DNA of 61,122 bases, taken from NCBI GenBank assembly GCA_019136515.1, contig JAGVUB010000092.1, positions 1-61,122 on the forward strand, given 5' to 3'. The position numbers and the translations under genes were made by a program. Source of the DNA: Verrucomicrobiota bacterium (GTDB taxonomy: Bacteria > Verrucomicrobiota > Verrucomicrobiia > Opitutales > Opitutaceae). Shown one piece after another: positions 15,590 through 26,870 of this stretch. Numbering within the stretch: position 1 is the stretch's first letter; each line of letters starts with the position of its first letter. Under the pieces are notes generated by a model. It ran no database searches. It was not told where the DNA came from and worked only from the letters and a program-made list of their open reading frames with translations.

Positions 15590-17803
15590 ATGGCGGTGAC
15601 GACGAAAGAGCTGGCGCCCGGACTGATCCCCGAGCGGCTTTTCGCCGGGCTGTGCGAGCGGCGGGGGGCGTTCTTCCTCGACAGCGCGCGCAGCGGCGGC
15701 GGGCTGGGGCTCTGGTCGTTCATCGGCTTCGAGCCGTTTCTTGAGTTTCGTGAGACCGAGGAGGAGGGCGTGACGATCACGGAAGGCGGGCGAACGACCA
15801 GTGGGCGCGGGGTCGATCCGCTGGTCGAGTTGCGCGCCTGCCTGCGGCGTTTTGCGGCGCCCGGGCATGGCGAGATTCCGTTCTGCGGCGGAGCGGTCGG
15901 GTATCTCTCCTACGAGTTGTGCGCGGTGTTGGAACGGATCGAGCGCAACGCCGTCGACGATCTGGGGTTGCCGCGGATTCTGCTCGGCTTCCACGACGGC
16001 GTGATCGCTCACGACCACGCGACGGGACGGACGTTTGCCGTGGCCAATCCGGTGCACGAGCGGACGGCGGCGGCGATCCTTGCCGACCTCGAGCGCGCGG
16101 TCGCCGAGGCGGACCGATGCGCCGCCCCGGTGGCAGCCGGTCGCGGCGGGCCGGAGCCGGTTTCGGTCTTCACGAGAGAGGAGTACCTCGAACGCGTGCG
16201 GCAGGTTCGCGAATACATCGCGGCGGGCGATGTCTACCAGATCAACCTCACCCAGCGGTTCGCGGCTCCGTACGACGGCGATCCGTATGCGCTGTACCGG
16301 CGGCTGCGGGCGGCAAGCCCGGCGGCGATGGCGGCGTACCTGAACTGTGGCGACTTCCAGGTGCTCAGCGCCTCGCCGGAGCTGCTGTTGCGGATCGACG
16401 GGCGCGCGGTCGAGACGCGGCCGATCAAGGGCACGCGGCCGCGGGGGGCGTCGCCGGCCGAGGAGGGGCGGTTGCGCGAAGAGCTGCTGGCGAGCGCGAA
16501 GGACCGGGCGGAGTTGCTGATGATCGTCGATCTCGAGCGCAACGACCTCGGGCGCGTCTGTGAGACCGGCTCGGTGCAGGTGGAGGAGCTCTGCCGGCTG
16601 GAGACGCAGCCGACTGTGCACCATCTCGTGGCGACGGTGCGCGGCCGGCTCGGAGCGGACTGTGATGCAATCGATGCCGTGCGCGCGGTGTTCCCGGGCG
16701 GTTCGATCACCGGCGCGCCGAAAATCCGGGCGATGCAGATCATCGATGAACTCGAGACCGTGCGCCGTCATGTCTACACCGGCGCGATCGGCTGGCTCGG
16801 TTTCGACGGCGACTGCGATCTGAACATCGCGATCCGCACGATGCTCTGCCGGGACGGGAAGGCCTACTACCAGGTGGGCGGCGGCGTGGTGTGGGATTCG
16901 GAGCCGGCGGCGGAACTGCAGGAAACACTCGACAAGGGCCGGGCGATGCGGGCGGCATTGATGGAGGAAACAACCATGGCGACATCCGGATACCACCACT
17001 ACGCGCTACGCGGCGACGAACTGGTCGAGGCGGCCGCGCTGAACGTGTCGGCGCTCAGCGACGGATTCATGTTCGGGCTCGGGGTGTACGAGACGATCCG
17101 GGTGCTCGACGGGCGCCCGGTGTTCCTCGACCGCCACGTGGCCCGTCTCGCGCGCGGCGCCGCGCAACTCGGGTTGGAGCTGCCGACCTCGCTCGACGAG
17201 TGGCGCGACCGGCTCGCGCGGCTCGCGCAGGCGAACCAACTCGGCGATGGCGTGATCAAACTGATGCGGTTTGGCGATGTCGGCGGGGTGCGGGAAGTCG
17301 CGGTCTCGAGGGACTCAGGCTATCGGGCGGAACAATACGAGCGCGGTTTCCGTGTGCACATCGTGTCGACCGCCCGCGACGGTGTGGTGCACGAGATGAA
17401 GTCGCTGGCGTATCTGGAGAAGCTGCTGGCGCGGCGCGCGGCGCAGCGGGCTGGCTACGACGATGCGGTCTTCGTCGATCCTGCGGGCAACCTGTTGGAG
17501 GGGGCCGGGAGCAACCTCTTTGTCGTGATCGGCGGGAAACTCCTGACGCCGCCGGCGCACAACATTCTCCCCGGCGTCGCGCGCAGCGTGGTCCTGGAGT
17601 GCGCCGCGGGCGGAGCCGAGGAGCGCACGATCACTCCGGAGCTGTTCGGCGCGGCGACGGAGGTGTTTCTCACGAACGCCGTGATGGGCGTGATGGCCGT
17701 GGTGGAGCTGGGCGGCCGCCGGTTCGAGGTGGCGCGTGCGGTGGTCACGCGCTCGGTCGCAACGGAATTCGCGCGGCGGCAGCGCGCGTCGGTTGCGGTG
17801 TGA
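15590..17803 (+). CDS. pabB: Fused aminodeoxychorismate synthase component I / aminodeoxychorismate lyase
   Basis: This 737-aa protein makes p-aminobenzoate for folate. Residues ~1-460 are PabB: FCGGAVGYLSYE, GDVYQINLTQRF, PIKGTRPRG (the Lys distinguishes PabB from TrpE), ERNDLGRV, FPGGSITGAPK and YTGAIGWLGFDG. Residues ~462-737 are PabC, a fold-type IV PLP lyase: SDGFMFGLGVYETIRV, MKSLAYLEKLLARR (with the PLP Lys) and LLEGAGSNLFVV. The two are in one frame with no stop, although an internal ATG (16977) could also start PabC alone. No pabA is adjacent. It closes the folP-folB-folK-pabBC cluster. Confidence 0.93.
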   Translation: MAVTTKELAPGLIPERLFAGLCERRGAFFLDSARSGGGLGLWSFIGFEPFLEFRETEEEGVTITEGGRTTSGRGVDPLVELRACLRRFAAPGHGEIPFCGGAVGYLSYELCAVLERIERNAVDDLGLPRILLGFHDGVIAHDHATGRTFAVANPVHERTAAAILADLERAVAEADRCAAPVAAGRGGPEPVSVFTREEYLERVRQVREYIAAGDVYQINLTQRFAAPYDGDPYALYRRLRAASPAAMAAYLNCGDFQVLSASPELLLRIDGRAVETRPIKGTRPRGASPAEEGRLREELLASAKDRAELLMIVDLERNDLGRVCETGSVQVEELCRLETQPTVHHLVATVRGRLGADCDAIDAVRAVFPGGSITGAPKIRAMQIIDELETVRRHVYTGAIGWLGFDGDCDLNIAIRTMLCRDGKAYYQVGGGVVWDSEPAAELQETLDKGRAMRAALMEETTMATSGYHHYALRGDELVEAAALNVSALSDGFMFGLGVYETIRVLDGRPVFLDRHVARLARGAAQLGLELPTSLDEWRDRLARLAQANQLGDGVIKLMRFGDVGGVREVAVSRDSGYRAEQYERGFRVHIVSTARDGVVHEMKSLAYLEKLLARRAAQRAGYDDAVFVDPAGNLLEGAGSNLFVVIGGKLLTPPAHNILPGVARSVVLECAAGGAEERTITPELFGAATEVFLTNAVMGVMAVVELGGRRFEVARAVVTRSVATEFARRQRASVAV

Positions 17804-17888
17804 TCTAGTACGGGCGACGAGGCCGGGCGACCGTTCGCCGATGCGGATGCGTGGGGCGGACGTTTCGGAGAAACATCCCTCCCTCGGG

Positions 17889-18665
17889 TCAGCGCTCGAA
17901 GCGGAGGTGGCGGACTTCGGCGCCGTCGTTGACCAGGCGCTGGAGGGCGTCGATGCCGATGCGCAGGTGCTCCTCGACGAACGTGGCGCTGACGTGGGCA
18001 TCGCTCTCGGCGGTCTTCACGCCGTCGGGGACCATCGGGTGGTCGGAAACGAGGAGCAGCGCGCCGGCCGGGATGTGGTTGAAGAAACCGACGGCGAAGA
18101 GCGTGGCCGTCTCCATGTCGATGGCCATGCAGCGGGTGGTACGCAGGTACTCCTTGAACTCGTCGTCGTGCTCCCAGACCCGGCGGTTGGTGGTGTAGAC
18201 GGTGCCGGTCCAGTAGTCGCGGCCGTGGTCGCGCACGGCGTTGGAGATGACCTTCTGGAGCGCGAAGGCGGGGAGCGCGGGGACCTCCGGCGGCAGGTAG
18301 TCGTTCGATGTGCCGTCGCCACGGATACCGGCGAGCGGAAGGATGAGCTCGCCGATGGCGGGCTTGTCCTTGAGGCCGCCGCACTTGCCGAGGAACAGGC
18401 AGGCCTTCGGGTGCACGGCGCTGAGCAGGTCCATGACGGTGGCGGCATTGGCGCTGCCCATGCCGAAGTTGACGATGGTGATCCCGCCGGCGGTGGCGTT
18501 GGGCATCGGGCGGTCGGTGCCCTCGACCGGGACCTTGTGCCACTCGGCGAAGAGCTTCACGTAGTGCTGGAAGTTGGTGAGCAGGACGTGCTGGCCGAAA
18601 CGTTCCAGCGGGAGACCGGTGTAGCGGGGCAGCCAGTTCTCCACGATCGCTTCGCGGGTTTCCAT
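17889..18665 (-). CDS. amn: AMP nucleosidase, short form
   Basis: The 258-aa protein belongs to the purine/uridine phosphorylase superfamily and matches the short AMP nucleosidases of Bacteroidota and Verrucomicrobiota, which hydrolyse AMP to adenine and ribose 5-phosphate. Key blocks are VNFGMGSANAATVMDLL, FLGKCGGLK, YTTNRRVWEHDD and MAIDMETATLFAVGFF, then LLLVSDHPM with the catalytic Asp. The long N-terminal regulatory domain of enterobacterial Amn is absent. The ATG at 18665 (METREAIVENW) starts the conserved region. It is convergent with pabBC and follows typA after the latter's terminator. Confidence 0.9.
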   Translation of the reverse strand: METREAIVENWLPRYTGLPLERFGQHVLLTNFQHYVKLFAEWHKVPVEGTDRPMPNATAGGITIVNFGMGSANAATVMDLLSAVHPKACLFLGKCGGLKDKPAIGELILPLAGIRGDGTSNDYLPPEVPALPAFALQKVISNAVRDHGRDYWTGTVYTTNRRVWEHDDEFKEYLRTTRCMAIDMETATLFAVGFFNHIPAGALLLVSDHPMVPDGVKTAESDAHVSATFVEEHLRIGIDALQRLVNDGAEVRHLRFER

Positions 18666-18736
18666 GGCGGCGATGCTGCGGTGTACCGCGCGGGAGGCGA
18701 CACGAAAGCGGTCGGCGGCCGGGCGGACCGACCGGG

Positions 18737-18771
18737 AAAAGGAACGCCCGGTCCACAGGGGGCCGGGCGTT
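18737..18771 (-). terminator. Probable intrinsic terminator of typA
   Basis: On the minus strand a 9-bp stem (AACGCCCGG/CCGGGCGTT) is followed by CCTTTTCCC, 25 bp after the typA stop. The T-tract is short, so termination may be partial. Confidence 0.65.
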
Positions 18772-18796
18772 GCGCGAAAACGGGACGAGGCGCGGA

Positions 18797-20614
<1,818 letters not shown>

Positions 20615-20706
20615 GGGACTTGAGCGAAACAAGCGGGCGACGGTGCGGCCCGGTGGCGGGTGCTGCAAGCGGGAAACAGGAGCGCTCTGGGGCGAGCGGC
20701 ACCAGC

Positions 20707-20735
20707 AAAAAGGCCGCACCTCGGAGGGTGCAGCC
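20707..20735 (-). terminator. Intrinsic terminator of the rnc-HDOD-mfd-SurA-like operon
   Basis: On the minus strand GGCTGCACC and GGTGCGGCC form a 9-bp stem with one G-U pair and a 6-nt loop, followed by TTTTT, 30 bp after the stop of the SurA-like gene. Confidence 0.85.
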
Positions 20736-20765
20736 AAAAGGGGAATCGGGTAAACCGGGAGCCGT

Positions 20766-21761
20766 TCAGTAGTACTTCACGTAGCCGTTGCGGCGCAGGC
20801 GCTCGAGCCAACGCTCCTGCGATTCGCGCGCCATCTGGGAGACTAGGATGCGCTCGATGTCGCTGCGGACTTCTTCGATGGGCTGGATGCCGGCATACTT
20901 GCGGTCGTTGACATAGAGAATGTAGGCGCTCTCCGGGAGGATGATCGGCTGGGTGAACTGGCCTTTCTGGAGGGCGAAGAGCTCGTCGACAAACTCCTTG
21001 CGCAGGTCGCCGCGTTTCTGCCAGCCCCAGTCGCCGCCGCGGTTCTTGCGGGCATCCTGGCTCACATCCTTGGCGACATCCTCGAACTTCTCTCCGGCAT
21101 TGAGGCGGGTGATGACATTGGTGGCGGCGGCGCGCAGCTCGTCGTCAGTCAGAGCATTGCGGTTGATTTGGATCAGGCGCATCTCGACGGCGTCGTCCTG
21201 ATAGAACTTGTCCTTGTTCTCGTTGTAGTAGGTCTCGATCTTGACCGGGCTGATGAGGCTCGTGCTCTTGCGCATCTGCTGGCGCATGTAGCCGTAGATG
21301 ATGTCCTCCTCGACTTCGCGGCGGTATTCGCGCTGGGTCTTCCCCTTTGAGCGCAGGTAGGCGAGGAACTTGGAGCGGTCGCCCTCGAACTGGATGTTCT
21401 GGGTTTGGGCGATTTCGTCGTCGATGAAGTTCGGCGGGATCTTCTTCTTCTCGTCCTTGCGGAATTCCTTGATGATGAGGACGCGGTCGATGAGGTCCTG
21501 GACGATGTCGTGCTGGAGCGTCTCGAGCGCCTTGTTGTATTCGGCCTCGGTCTTGTATTGGCGCTGGAGTTCCGGGATGAGCGGCCCGAGCTCACGGCGC
21601 ACCTCCTCGACAGTGATCGCCTTGTCCTCCACCACGGCGACGATGCCGTTCTCGTAGCGCAGATCGAGGTTGTCCTTGGGCTTGGCGTCTTCGGCGACGG
21701 CCTGACCGGTGAACAGGAGCAACGCCGCTGCGGCGCCGAGGAGGGTGGGGCGAACGATCAT
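20766..21761 (-). CDS. SurA-like periplasmic parvulin peptidyl-prolyl isomerase
   Basis: The 331-aa product has a Sec signal peptide (MIVRPTLLGAAAALLLFTGQ, cleavage near AVA-ED). It is followed by a helical chaperone region with IVAVVEDKAITVEEVRREL, as in SurA/PpiD proteins, and one PpiC-type rotamase domain in about residues 190-290 (MRLIQINRN, FEDVAKDVSQDARKNRGGD, FVDELFALQKGQFTQPI). It probably helps fold outer-membrane or secreted proteins. The start codon overlaps the mfd stop (ATGA at 21758-21761), so the two are translationally coupled. Classical SurA has two parvulin domains; only one is visible here. Confidence 0.9.
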   Translation of the reverse strand: MIVRPTLLGAAAALLLFTGQAVAEDAKPKDNLDLRYENGIVAVVEDKAITVEEVRRELGPLIPELQRQYKTEAEYNKALETLQHDIVQDLIDRVLIIKEFRKDEKKKIPPNFIDDEIAQTQNIQFEGDRSKFLAYLRSKGKTQREYRREVEEDIIYGYMRQQMRKSTSLISPVKIETYYNENKDKFYQDDAVEMRLIQINRNALTDDELRAAATNVITRLNAGEKFEDVAKDVSQDARKNRGGDWGWQKRGDLRKEFVDELFALQKGQFTQPIILPESAYILYVNDRKYAGIQPIEEVRSDIERILVSQMARESQERWLERLRRNGYVKYY

Positions 21762-24700
21762 GGATTTGGGAGATTGTTCAGAAAGGAGCAGATTTCGCGG
21801 AGTCTTTTTTGCGCAGTGGGGGCGGTCAAGCGGGGAAACCTCCCGGAGAGCTGGCAGTAGTCGTCGCTGCGACCGCTGGCGCGCAAACACTTGAGGCGGT
21901 TGCCGTCGGTCTCGACCGACAGAATTCGTCTCTGTTCCGCGCGCACGCGGATTTCGGTGACCGCTAGCAAGGCGCGCACCTCCTCGCCGAAGGGGCCGAA
22001 CCGATCCTTGAGGTCGGTCTCGACCTGGCGGACTTGGACGAGGTTCTCGGCGATGGCGAGGCGGCGGTAGATGTCGATGCGCAAGCGGGTTTCGGTAATG
22101 TACGACGACGGCACGCGCGCCTGGATCGGTTCCACACCGCCGCCCTCCATCTCGGCGTCCTTGAGCGCGGTGAAGCCGTCCTGTTTGCGGCCGCGGTGGG
22201 CGGGCTCGGGATCGCCTTCGCCGATGAACACGAAGTCGAGTTTCACGGTGGCGCGGATCAGCGCGGCGGTCTTTTCGCCCTTCAGCCGCGAGACGCTCTG
22301 GCGGAGCAGTTGGCAATAGAGTTCGAAGCCGACACCGGCGACATGGCCGCTCTGCTCGGGGCCGAGCAGGTTGCCGGCGCCGCGCAGCTCGAGGTCGCGC
22401 ATGGCGATGCGGAAGCCGGCGCCGAGCTGGTTGTACTGGCGGATGGCGTTGAGGCGGTGCCGGGCGTGGTCGAGCAGCCGGGCGTGGCGGTGGAGCAGCA
22501 GGTACGCGTAGGCCTGGTGGCGGAAACGCCCCACGCGGCCTCGCAGTTGGTAGAGTTGCGATAGTCCGAACCGGTCGGCGCCCTCGATGATGATCGTGTT
22601 GCAGTTCGGGATATCGAGTCCGCTCTCGATGATCGTGGTGCAGACGAGCACCTGGTAACGGCCGGCGACGAAATCGGTCATCACACGCTCCAGCTCGCTC
22701 TCGTCCATCTGGCCGTGCCCGACACCGACGCTGATCTCGGGCACGAGCTGGCGCAGGTGTTGCGCCACGGCCTCGATCGTCTGCACGCGGTTGTGCAGGT
22801 AGAAGACCTGGCCCCCGCGGCGGACCTCGTGGCGGATCGCCTCGGTGACGAGCTTGTCGTCGTAGCTTTTCACGACCGTCTGGATCGGGAGCCGGTCGAC
22901 GGGGGGAGTCTCGATCACGCTCAGATCGCGGGCGCCGACGAGGGCCATGTAGAGCGTGCGCGGGATCGGTGTGGCGCTCATCGAGACCATGTCGACGCTG
23001 GCGCGCCATTGTTTGAACGCCTCCTTGTGCTTCACGCCGAAGCGCTGCTCCTCGTCGATGACGACCAGACCGAGGTCGCGGAAGACGAGGTCGCGCTGCA
23101 GGAGGCGGTGCGTGCCGATGACGATGTCGATCTTGCCCTCCGCGGCCCCCGCGATGATGCGCGTCTGCTCCTGCCGGGTGCGGAAGCGACTGAGCATTTC
23201 CACGACAACCGGATAGCCGGCCATGCGCTCGCGGAAGGTGTTGAAATGCTGCTGGGCGAGCACGGTCGTGGGCACGAGCACGGCGACCTGCTTACCGCCC
23301 ATCACGGCCTTGAACGCCGCGCGGATCGCGACCTCGGTCTTGCCGAAGCCGACGTCGCCGCAGATGAGCCGGTCGGTCGGTATCGACTTTTCGAGGTCGG
23401 CCTTCGTGTCCTGGATCGCGCGCAACTGGTCGGGCGTCTCGGTGAATTCGAACGAGCCCTCGAACTCCTGCTGCCAGACCGTGTCGGCGCCGAAGGCGTG
23501 GCCGGGCTGGCTGTCGCGTTTGGCCTGCACCTCGAGCAGCGTCGCCGCGAGGTCGATGGTCGCGCGCTCCGCGGCCTGGCGGGTCTTCTCCCAACGGTTC
23601 GAGCCGAGCTTGGCGAGCGTCGGCTTCATTTTCGAAAGGCCGACGTAGCGGCTGAGCAGATGCGATTCCTGCAGCGGCACGTGCAGGGTGATCTGGTCGG
23701 CGAACTCGACCGAGAGCACCTCGCGCGTCTGCCCGCCGGATTCGATGTGGGTAAGCCCGCGGAAGATGCCGATGCCGTGCTGGAGATGGACGACGTGGTC
23801 GCCCTCGACCAAGTCGGCAAAGTCGAGCAACTGGTCGACCTGCGACGACTGCGCCACGGCGCGGCGGCGGGTGGCGGGGCGACGCTGGCGGTGGCGACCG
23901 AAGATCTCGGTTTCGGACACGAGCACCACGCCCGGGCAACCCGGGGGCAGTGCGCTCCAGCTCGGCCCGAGGCCGGCGGTGCGGCCGAACTTGCAGCCCT
24001 CGTCGAGCGAGCCGCGGCTCCAGACCGTGCGCGGCAGCCTGATCTTCTCCTCGGCAAGGATCTCGCGCACGCGCGCCTCCTCGGCCTCGCGTGGCAGGAC
24101 GAAGTGGATGCGCCAGCCCTCGGCCGCCCACGCCTTCACCTCGAGGAGGAAACGCCGGCGGGCTTCCTGTTCGGCGTTGAGCCGGTCCTCGGCGATGAGG
24201 TGCGCCTCCGGTTGGCTGCGGTGCAGGGCGAGGCTGACGGTCTCCCACGCTTCGGTCTCAACCTCGCTGAGCGTGCTCGCGCCCGGCTCCGGCGTTGTCG
24301 AGGGGGGCGGACCAAAGAGCTCGTCGTCGACATCGAGGTCGCAGAGGCCGCCGATCCAGTCGCCGCGGCCGGCGCGATCGGCGAAGAGCACGGCGAATCC
24401 CTCGGCGAGGGTGGCGGGCAGCCCGTGGTCGTCGGGCAGGGCGCGGAGTTCGTCGGCGTAGGCGGCGGCAAGCTCGGGGGGATCGATGGCGAGCAGGTGG
24501 GTGCGCGGGCCGAGGTAGGCGGCGAGACCGGTGCTTGCGGCGGGCAACTCGAGGCTCGGGCTGGCGGTGAGCACGACGCTGTCGAGCTTCTCGCCGGAGC
24601 GTTGGGTGACGGGGTCGAAGCGACGCAGCTCCTCGATCTCGTCGCCGAAGAAGTCGATGCGCACCGGGGCGTCGGCGGTGACGGGGTAGACATCGACCAG

Positions 24701-25222
24701 ACCGCCGCGCACGGCGTATTGGCCGGGTTGTTCGCAGAGCGGCTCGCAGTCGTAGTCGAGCTCGGCGAGGCGGTTGAGCAGCTCCTGAAACGGCTGTTTC
24801 TGCTTCGCCGCGAGGGTGAACTCCTTCACCGCGAGGGCATCGATCGCGGGGACGGGCTGGAACAGCGCGGTAGGCGTGGTGAAGAGGACGAGGGTCTCGT
24901 TCCAGTTCTCGCCGGAGAAGCCGCGGCGGGCGCGGAGGTGCCCGAGGGCGGCGAGGCGGTCGCTGGCGATGCCGAAGGCCTCGCGCATGCCCGTCTGCGC
25001 ATCGGGTTGCGGGGGAAGCGTGGCGATCTCCAGCCGTCGGTCGTCGCCAGAGAGCGAATGCGCCAGGCGCAGTTCCTCGGCGCGGCGTTCGGCGGCGCGG
25101 ATCGTGGGCGCGACGATGAGCCAGACCGGCGCGGGGCGGCGGCGCAGCAACTCCTCGGCGACGAAGGGAACCGCGGCCGGGCAGACGCCGGTGAGGCGAC
25201 AGCGCGGAGGCTGGACGGGCAT
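21758..25222 (-). CDS. mfd: Transcription-repair coupling factor Mfd
   Basis: Mfd removes RNA polymerase stalled at DNA lesions and recruits UvrA. The 1,154-aa protein is of normal length. It has the UvrB-like N-terminal module, the RNA-polymerase-interacting domain (HVVHLQHGIGIFRGL), the RecG-like translocase with GDVGFGKTEVAIRAA (Walker A, about residue 620), VVIDEEQRFGV (Walker B), SMSATPIPRTL and the TRG/motif VI region LRGRVGRFRHQAYAYLL, then the C-terminal UvrA-interaction domain (SSYITETRLRIDIYRRLA). It begins 24 bp after the HDOD gene and overlaps the SurA-like gene by four bases. Confidence 0.97.
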   Translation of the reverse strand: MPVQPPRCRLTGVCPAAVPFVAEELLRRRPAPVWLIVAPTIRAAERRAEELRLAHSLSGDDRRLEIATLPPQPDAQTGMREAFGIASDRLAALGHLRARRGFSGENWNETLVLFTTPTALFQPVPAIDALAVKEFTLAAKQKQPFQELLNRLAELDYDCEPLCEQPGQYAVRGGLVDVYPVTADAPVRIDFFGDEIEELRRFDPVTQRSGEKLDSVVLTASPSLELPAASTGLAAYLGPRTHLLAIDPPELAAAYADELRALPDDHGLPATLAEGFAVLFADRAGRGDWIGGLCDLDVDDELFGPPPSTTPEPGASTLSEVETEAWETVSLALHRSQPEAHLIAEDRLNAEQEARRRFLLEVKAWAAEGWRIHFVLPREAEEARVREILAEEKIRLPRTVWSRGSLDEGCKFGRTAGLGPSWSALPPGCPGVVLVSETEIFGRHRQRRPATRRRAVAQSSQVDQLLDFADLVEGDHVVHLQHGIGIFRGLTHIESGGQTREVLSVEFADQITLHVPLQESHLLSRYVGLSKMKPTLAKLGSNRWEKTRQAAERATIDLAATLLEVQAKRDSQPGHAFGADTVWQQEFEGSFEFTETPDQLRAIQDTKADLEKSIPTDRLICGDVGFGKTEVAIRAAFKAVMGGKQVAVLVPTTVLAQQHFNTFRERMAGYPVVVEMLSRFRTRQEQTRIIAGAAEGKIDIVIGTHRLLQRDLVFRDLGLVVIDEEQRFGVKHKEAFKQWRASVDMVSMSATPIPRTLYMALVGARDLSVIETPPVDRLPIQTVVKSYDDKLVTEAIRHEVRRGGQVFYLHNRVQTIEAVAQHLRQLVPEISVGVGHGQMDESELERVMTDFVAGRYQVLVCTTIIESGLDIPNCNTIIIEGADRFGLSQLYQLRGRVGRFRHQAYAYLLLHRHARLLDHARHRLNAIRQYNQLGAGFRIAMRDLELRGAGNLLGPEQSGHVAGVGFELYCQLLRQSVSRLKGEKTAALIRATVKLDFVFIGEGDPEPAHRGRKQDGFTALKDAEMEGGGVEPIQARVPSSYITETRLRIDIYRRLAIAENLVQVRQVETDLKDRFGPFGEEVRALLAVTEIRVRAEQRRILSVETDGNRLKCLRASGRSDDYCQLSGRFPRLTAPTAQKRLREICSFLNNLPNP

Positions 25223-25246
25223 GGGCGGCGGCGCGGGGAACCCGGC

Positions 25247-26089
25247 CTAGGTAAGGGACGTCTCGACCTGCTCGGCCTTCGCCTTGATCTCGGCAAGGAT
25301 CGCCTCGTAGCGACCGGGATCGACACGGATCTCCGGCAGGGCGACGAGCGGATCGAAGTCGGCGCCGACGCGCTTGGCGCCGTTGTCGATCCCCTGACCC
25401 CAGACGAGGCGGTCGGCCACGTTAACCAAGCGGACGAGGTCGCGGAGGTTCTCGCGGGCCTTGTCCGGGGTGGAGTGGTGCTGGCAGACGGCGACGATGG
25501 AGGGCGGAAAACGCCATTCGCCCAGCAGGTAGGCGGCGGCTTCGTGGTGGTCGACGCCGAGCAGACGGTGTTCGACGGCGGCGAGCGGTTCGGCGCTGGC
25601 GCGGGCCTCGACGATGACCTCCTTGTAGCGCGTGGTGGCGGTGAGGTTGAGGTAGGCGATGCCGATGTCGTGGAGCAGACCGGCGGTGTAGACCTCGGTG
25701 CCCACGAGCTTGAGGCCGAGGGCATTGTATTCGAGCTGCTGAGCCGCCAGGGCGACATGGAGGCTGTGACGCCAGAAGGCGACGTAGTCGAAAGCGCCGC
25801 GGCGCGGGAAGTGGTGGACGAAGACCAGTCCGAGGATGAGCTGGCGCAGCTGCATGGTCCCCAGACGCAGAAACGCCTCGGTGAGGGAGGAGATCGGCGA
25901 CGCACCGCGCAGGGCGGCGGAGTTGGCGACGCGCAGGACGCGCGCGGCCATCGCAGGATCGGTCGCGAGCACGGTGGCGATGTCGTCGAAGGGAGCGTCC
26001 TGGTTGATCAGCTCGAGCAGCCGCTGGGCGACGGCCGGCAGCGGGGGCAGGGGATGTTCGGACTTCAGTTTGGCGCGGATGTCTTCCAT
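25247..26089 (-). CDS. HDOD domain signalling protein
   Basis: The 280-aa cytoplasmic protein is one HDOD domain (about residues 10-205). It starts with LPPLPAVAQRLLELINQDAP and has IATVLATDPAMAARVLRVANSA, then AFLRLGTMQLRQLILGLVFV, GLLHDIGIAYLNL and LGVDHHEAAAYLLGEWRFP. HDOD proteins are relatives of HD phosphohydrolases that usually act in signalling or regulation without proven catalysis. Here an HD-like GLLHDIG and DHHEAA are retained, so activity is possible. Its start lies inside the 3' end of rnc (25-bp overlap), placing it in the rnc-HDOD-mfd-SurA-like operon. Confidence 0.92.
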   Translation of the reverse strand: MEDIRAKLKSEHPLPPLPAVAQRLLELINQDAPFDDIATVLATDPAMAARVLRVANSAALRGASPISSLTEAFLRLGTMQLRQLILGLVFVHHFPRRGAFDYVAFWRHSLHVALAAQQLEYNALGLKLVGTEVYTAGLLHDIGIAYLNLTATTRYKEVIVEARASAEPLAAVEHRLLGVDHHEAAAYLLGEWRFPPSIVAVCQHHSTPDKARENLRDLVRLVNVADRLVWGQGIDNGAKRVGADFDPLVALPEIRVDPGRYEAILAEIKAKAEQVETSLT

Positions 26090-26775
26090 TGGCGGAGTGC
26101 TTCGCGGGCGGCGTTTTCCTCGGCTTCCTTCTTCGAGCGGCCGGAGCCGGTCCCGATGAGGCGGTCGAGGAGGTGGAGGTGGACGTCGAAATGGCGGTCG
26201 TGCGGCTGGCCCTTGGTGTGGATGACCTCGTAGCGAAGGGCGGAGTTGCCGTGGGCAGGCTGGACGAGCTCCTGCAACCGTCCCTTGGGGTTGTCGCCTT
26301 GCTCGGGGCCATCGAGCCGGCGCTCGAGCGGGCCGTAGCAGCGCAGAACGGCGGCCCGGGCGGCGTCGATGCCTCCGTCGAGGTAGAGGGCGCCGATGAG
26401 CGCCTCGAACGCGTCCTCCAGCGAGGAGGCGCGTTCGCGCCCGCCGGTCTGTTCCTCGGCGGGGCTGAGCTCGAGTGCCTGATCGATCCCGAGTTCGTTC
26501 GCCACGGTGACGAGGAACGTGCCCTTGGTCAGCGCCGAGCGGCGGCGGCTGAGCACACCTTCGCGGGCGTCCGGATCGGCGTGAAAGAGCGCCTCGGAGA
26601 TGATGAGCTGGAGGATGGCGTCGCCGAGGAATTCGAGGCGCTGGTTGCTGGGCGTGCCCGGGTGCAGCGCGGCCGCGGAGGGGTGCCGCAAGGCCTCGGC
26701 CAGCAGGCGCCGGTCGCGGAACGCGTAACCAAGCTGCTGTTCGAGGCGGACGGTTGCTGGGAGAGCGGTACCCAT
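26065..26775 (-). CDS. rnc: Ribonuclease III
   Basis: RNase III cuts double-stranded RNA in rRNA processing and mRNA decay. The 236-aa product has the signature NQRLEFLGDAILQLI (about residues 44-58), ALTKGTF, and EDAFEALIGALYLDGG with the second pair of metal-binding acids. A double-stranded RNA-binding domain follows at the C-terminus (NPKGRLQELVQ ... GSGRSKKEAEENAAREAL). The first Glu of the usual NERLEFLGD is Gln; the two acids held essential in this motif (the second Glu and the Asp) are present. The start at 26775 (MGTALPATV) fits the family. The 95 bp upstream are AT-richer than the surroundings and may contain a promoter. Confidence 0.96.
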   Translation of the reverse strand: MGTALPATVRLEQQLGYAFRDRRLLAEALRHPSAAALHPGTPSNQRLEFLGDAILQLIISEALFHADPDAREGVLSRRRSALTKGTFLVTVANELGIDQALELSPAEEQTGGRERASSLEDAFEALIGALYLDGGIDAARAAVLRCYGPLERRLDGPEQGDNPKGRLQELVQPAHGNSALRYEVIHTKGQPHDRHFDVHLHLLDRLIGTGSGRSKKEAEENAAREALRQWKTSAPN

Positions 26776-26870
26776 CGGAGAAGGAAGGACGTAATGGCTT
26801 AATGCGATCGGAGAAAGGAGCAAAATTCGTAGAGTTTTCGAGCCGGAGTGTGTGATCCCAGGTGGTGCGG

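Noticed and set aside
22715-26233. A 1,172-codon plus-strand open frame across mfd, HDOD and rnc
   Set aside because: It is antisense to three well-identified genes and has no recognisable motif.
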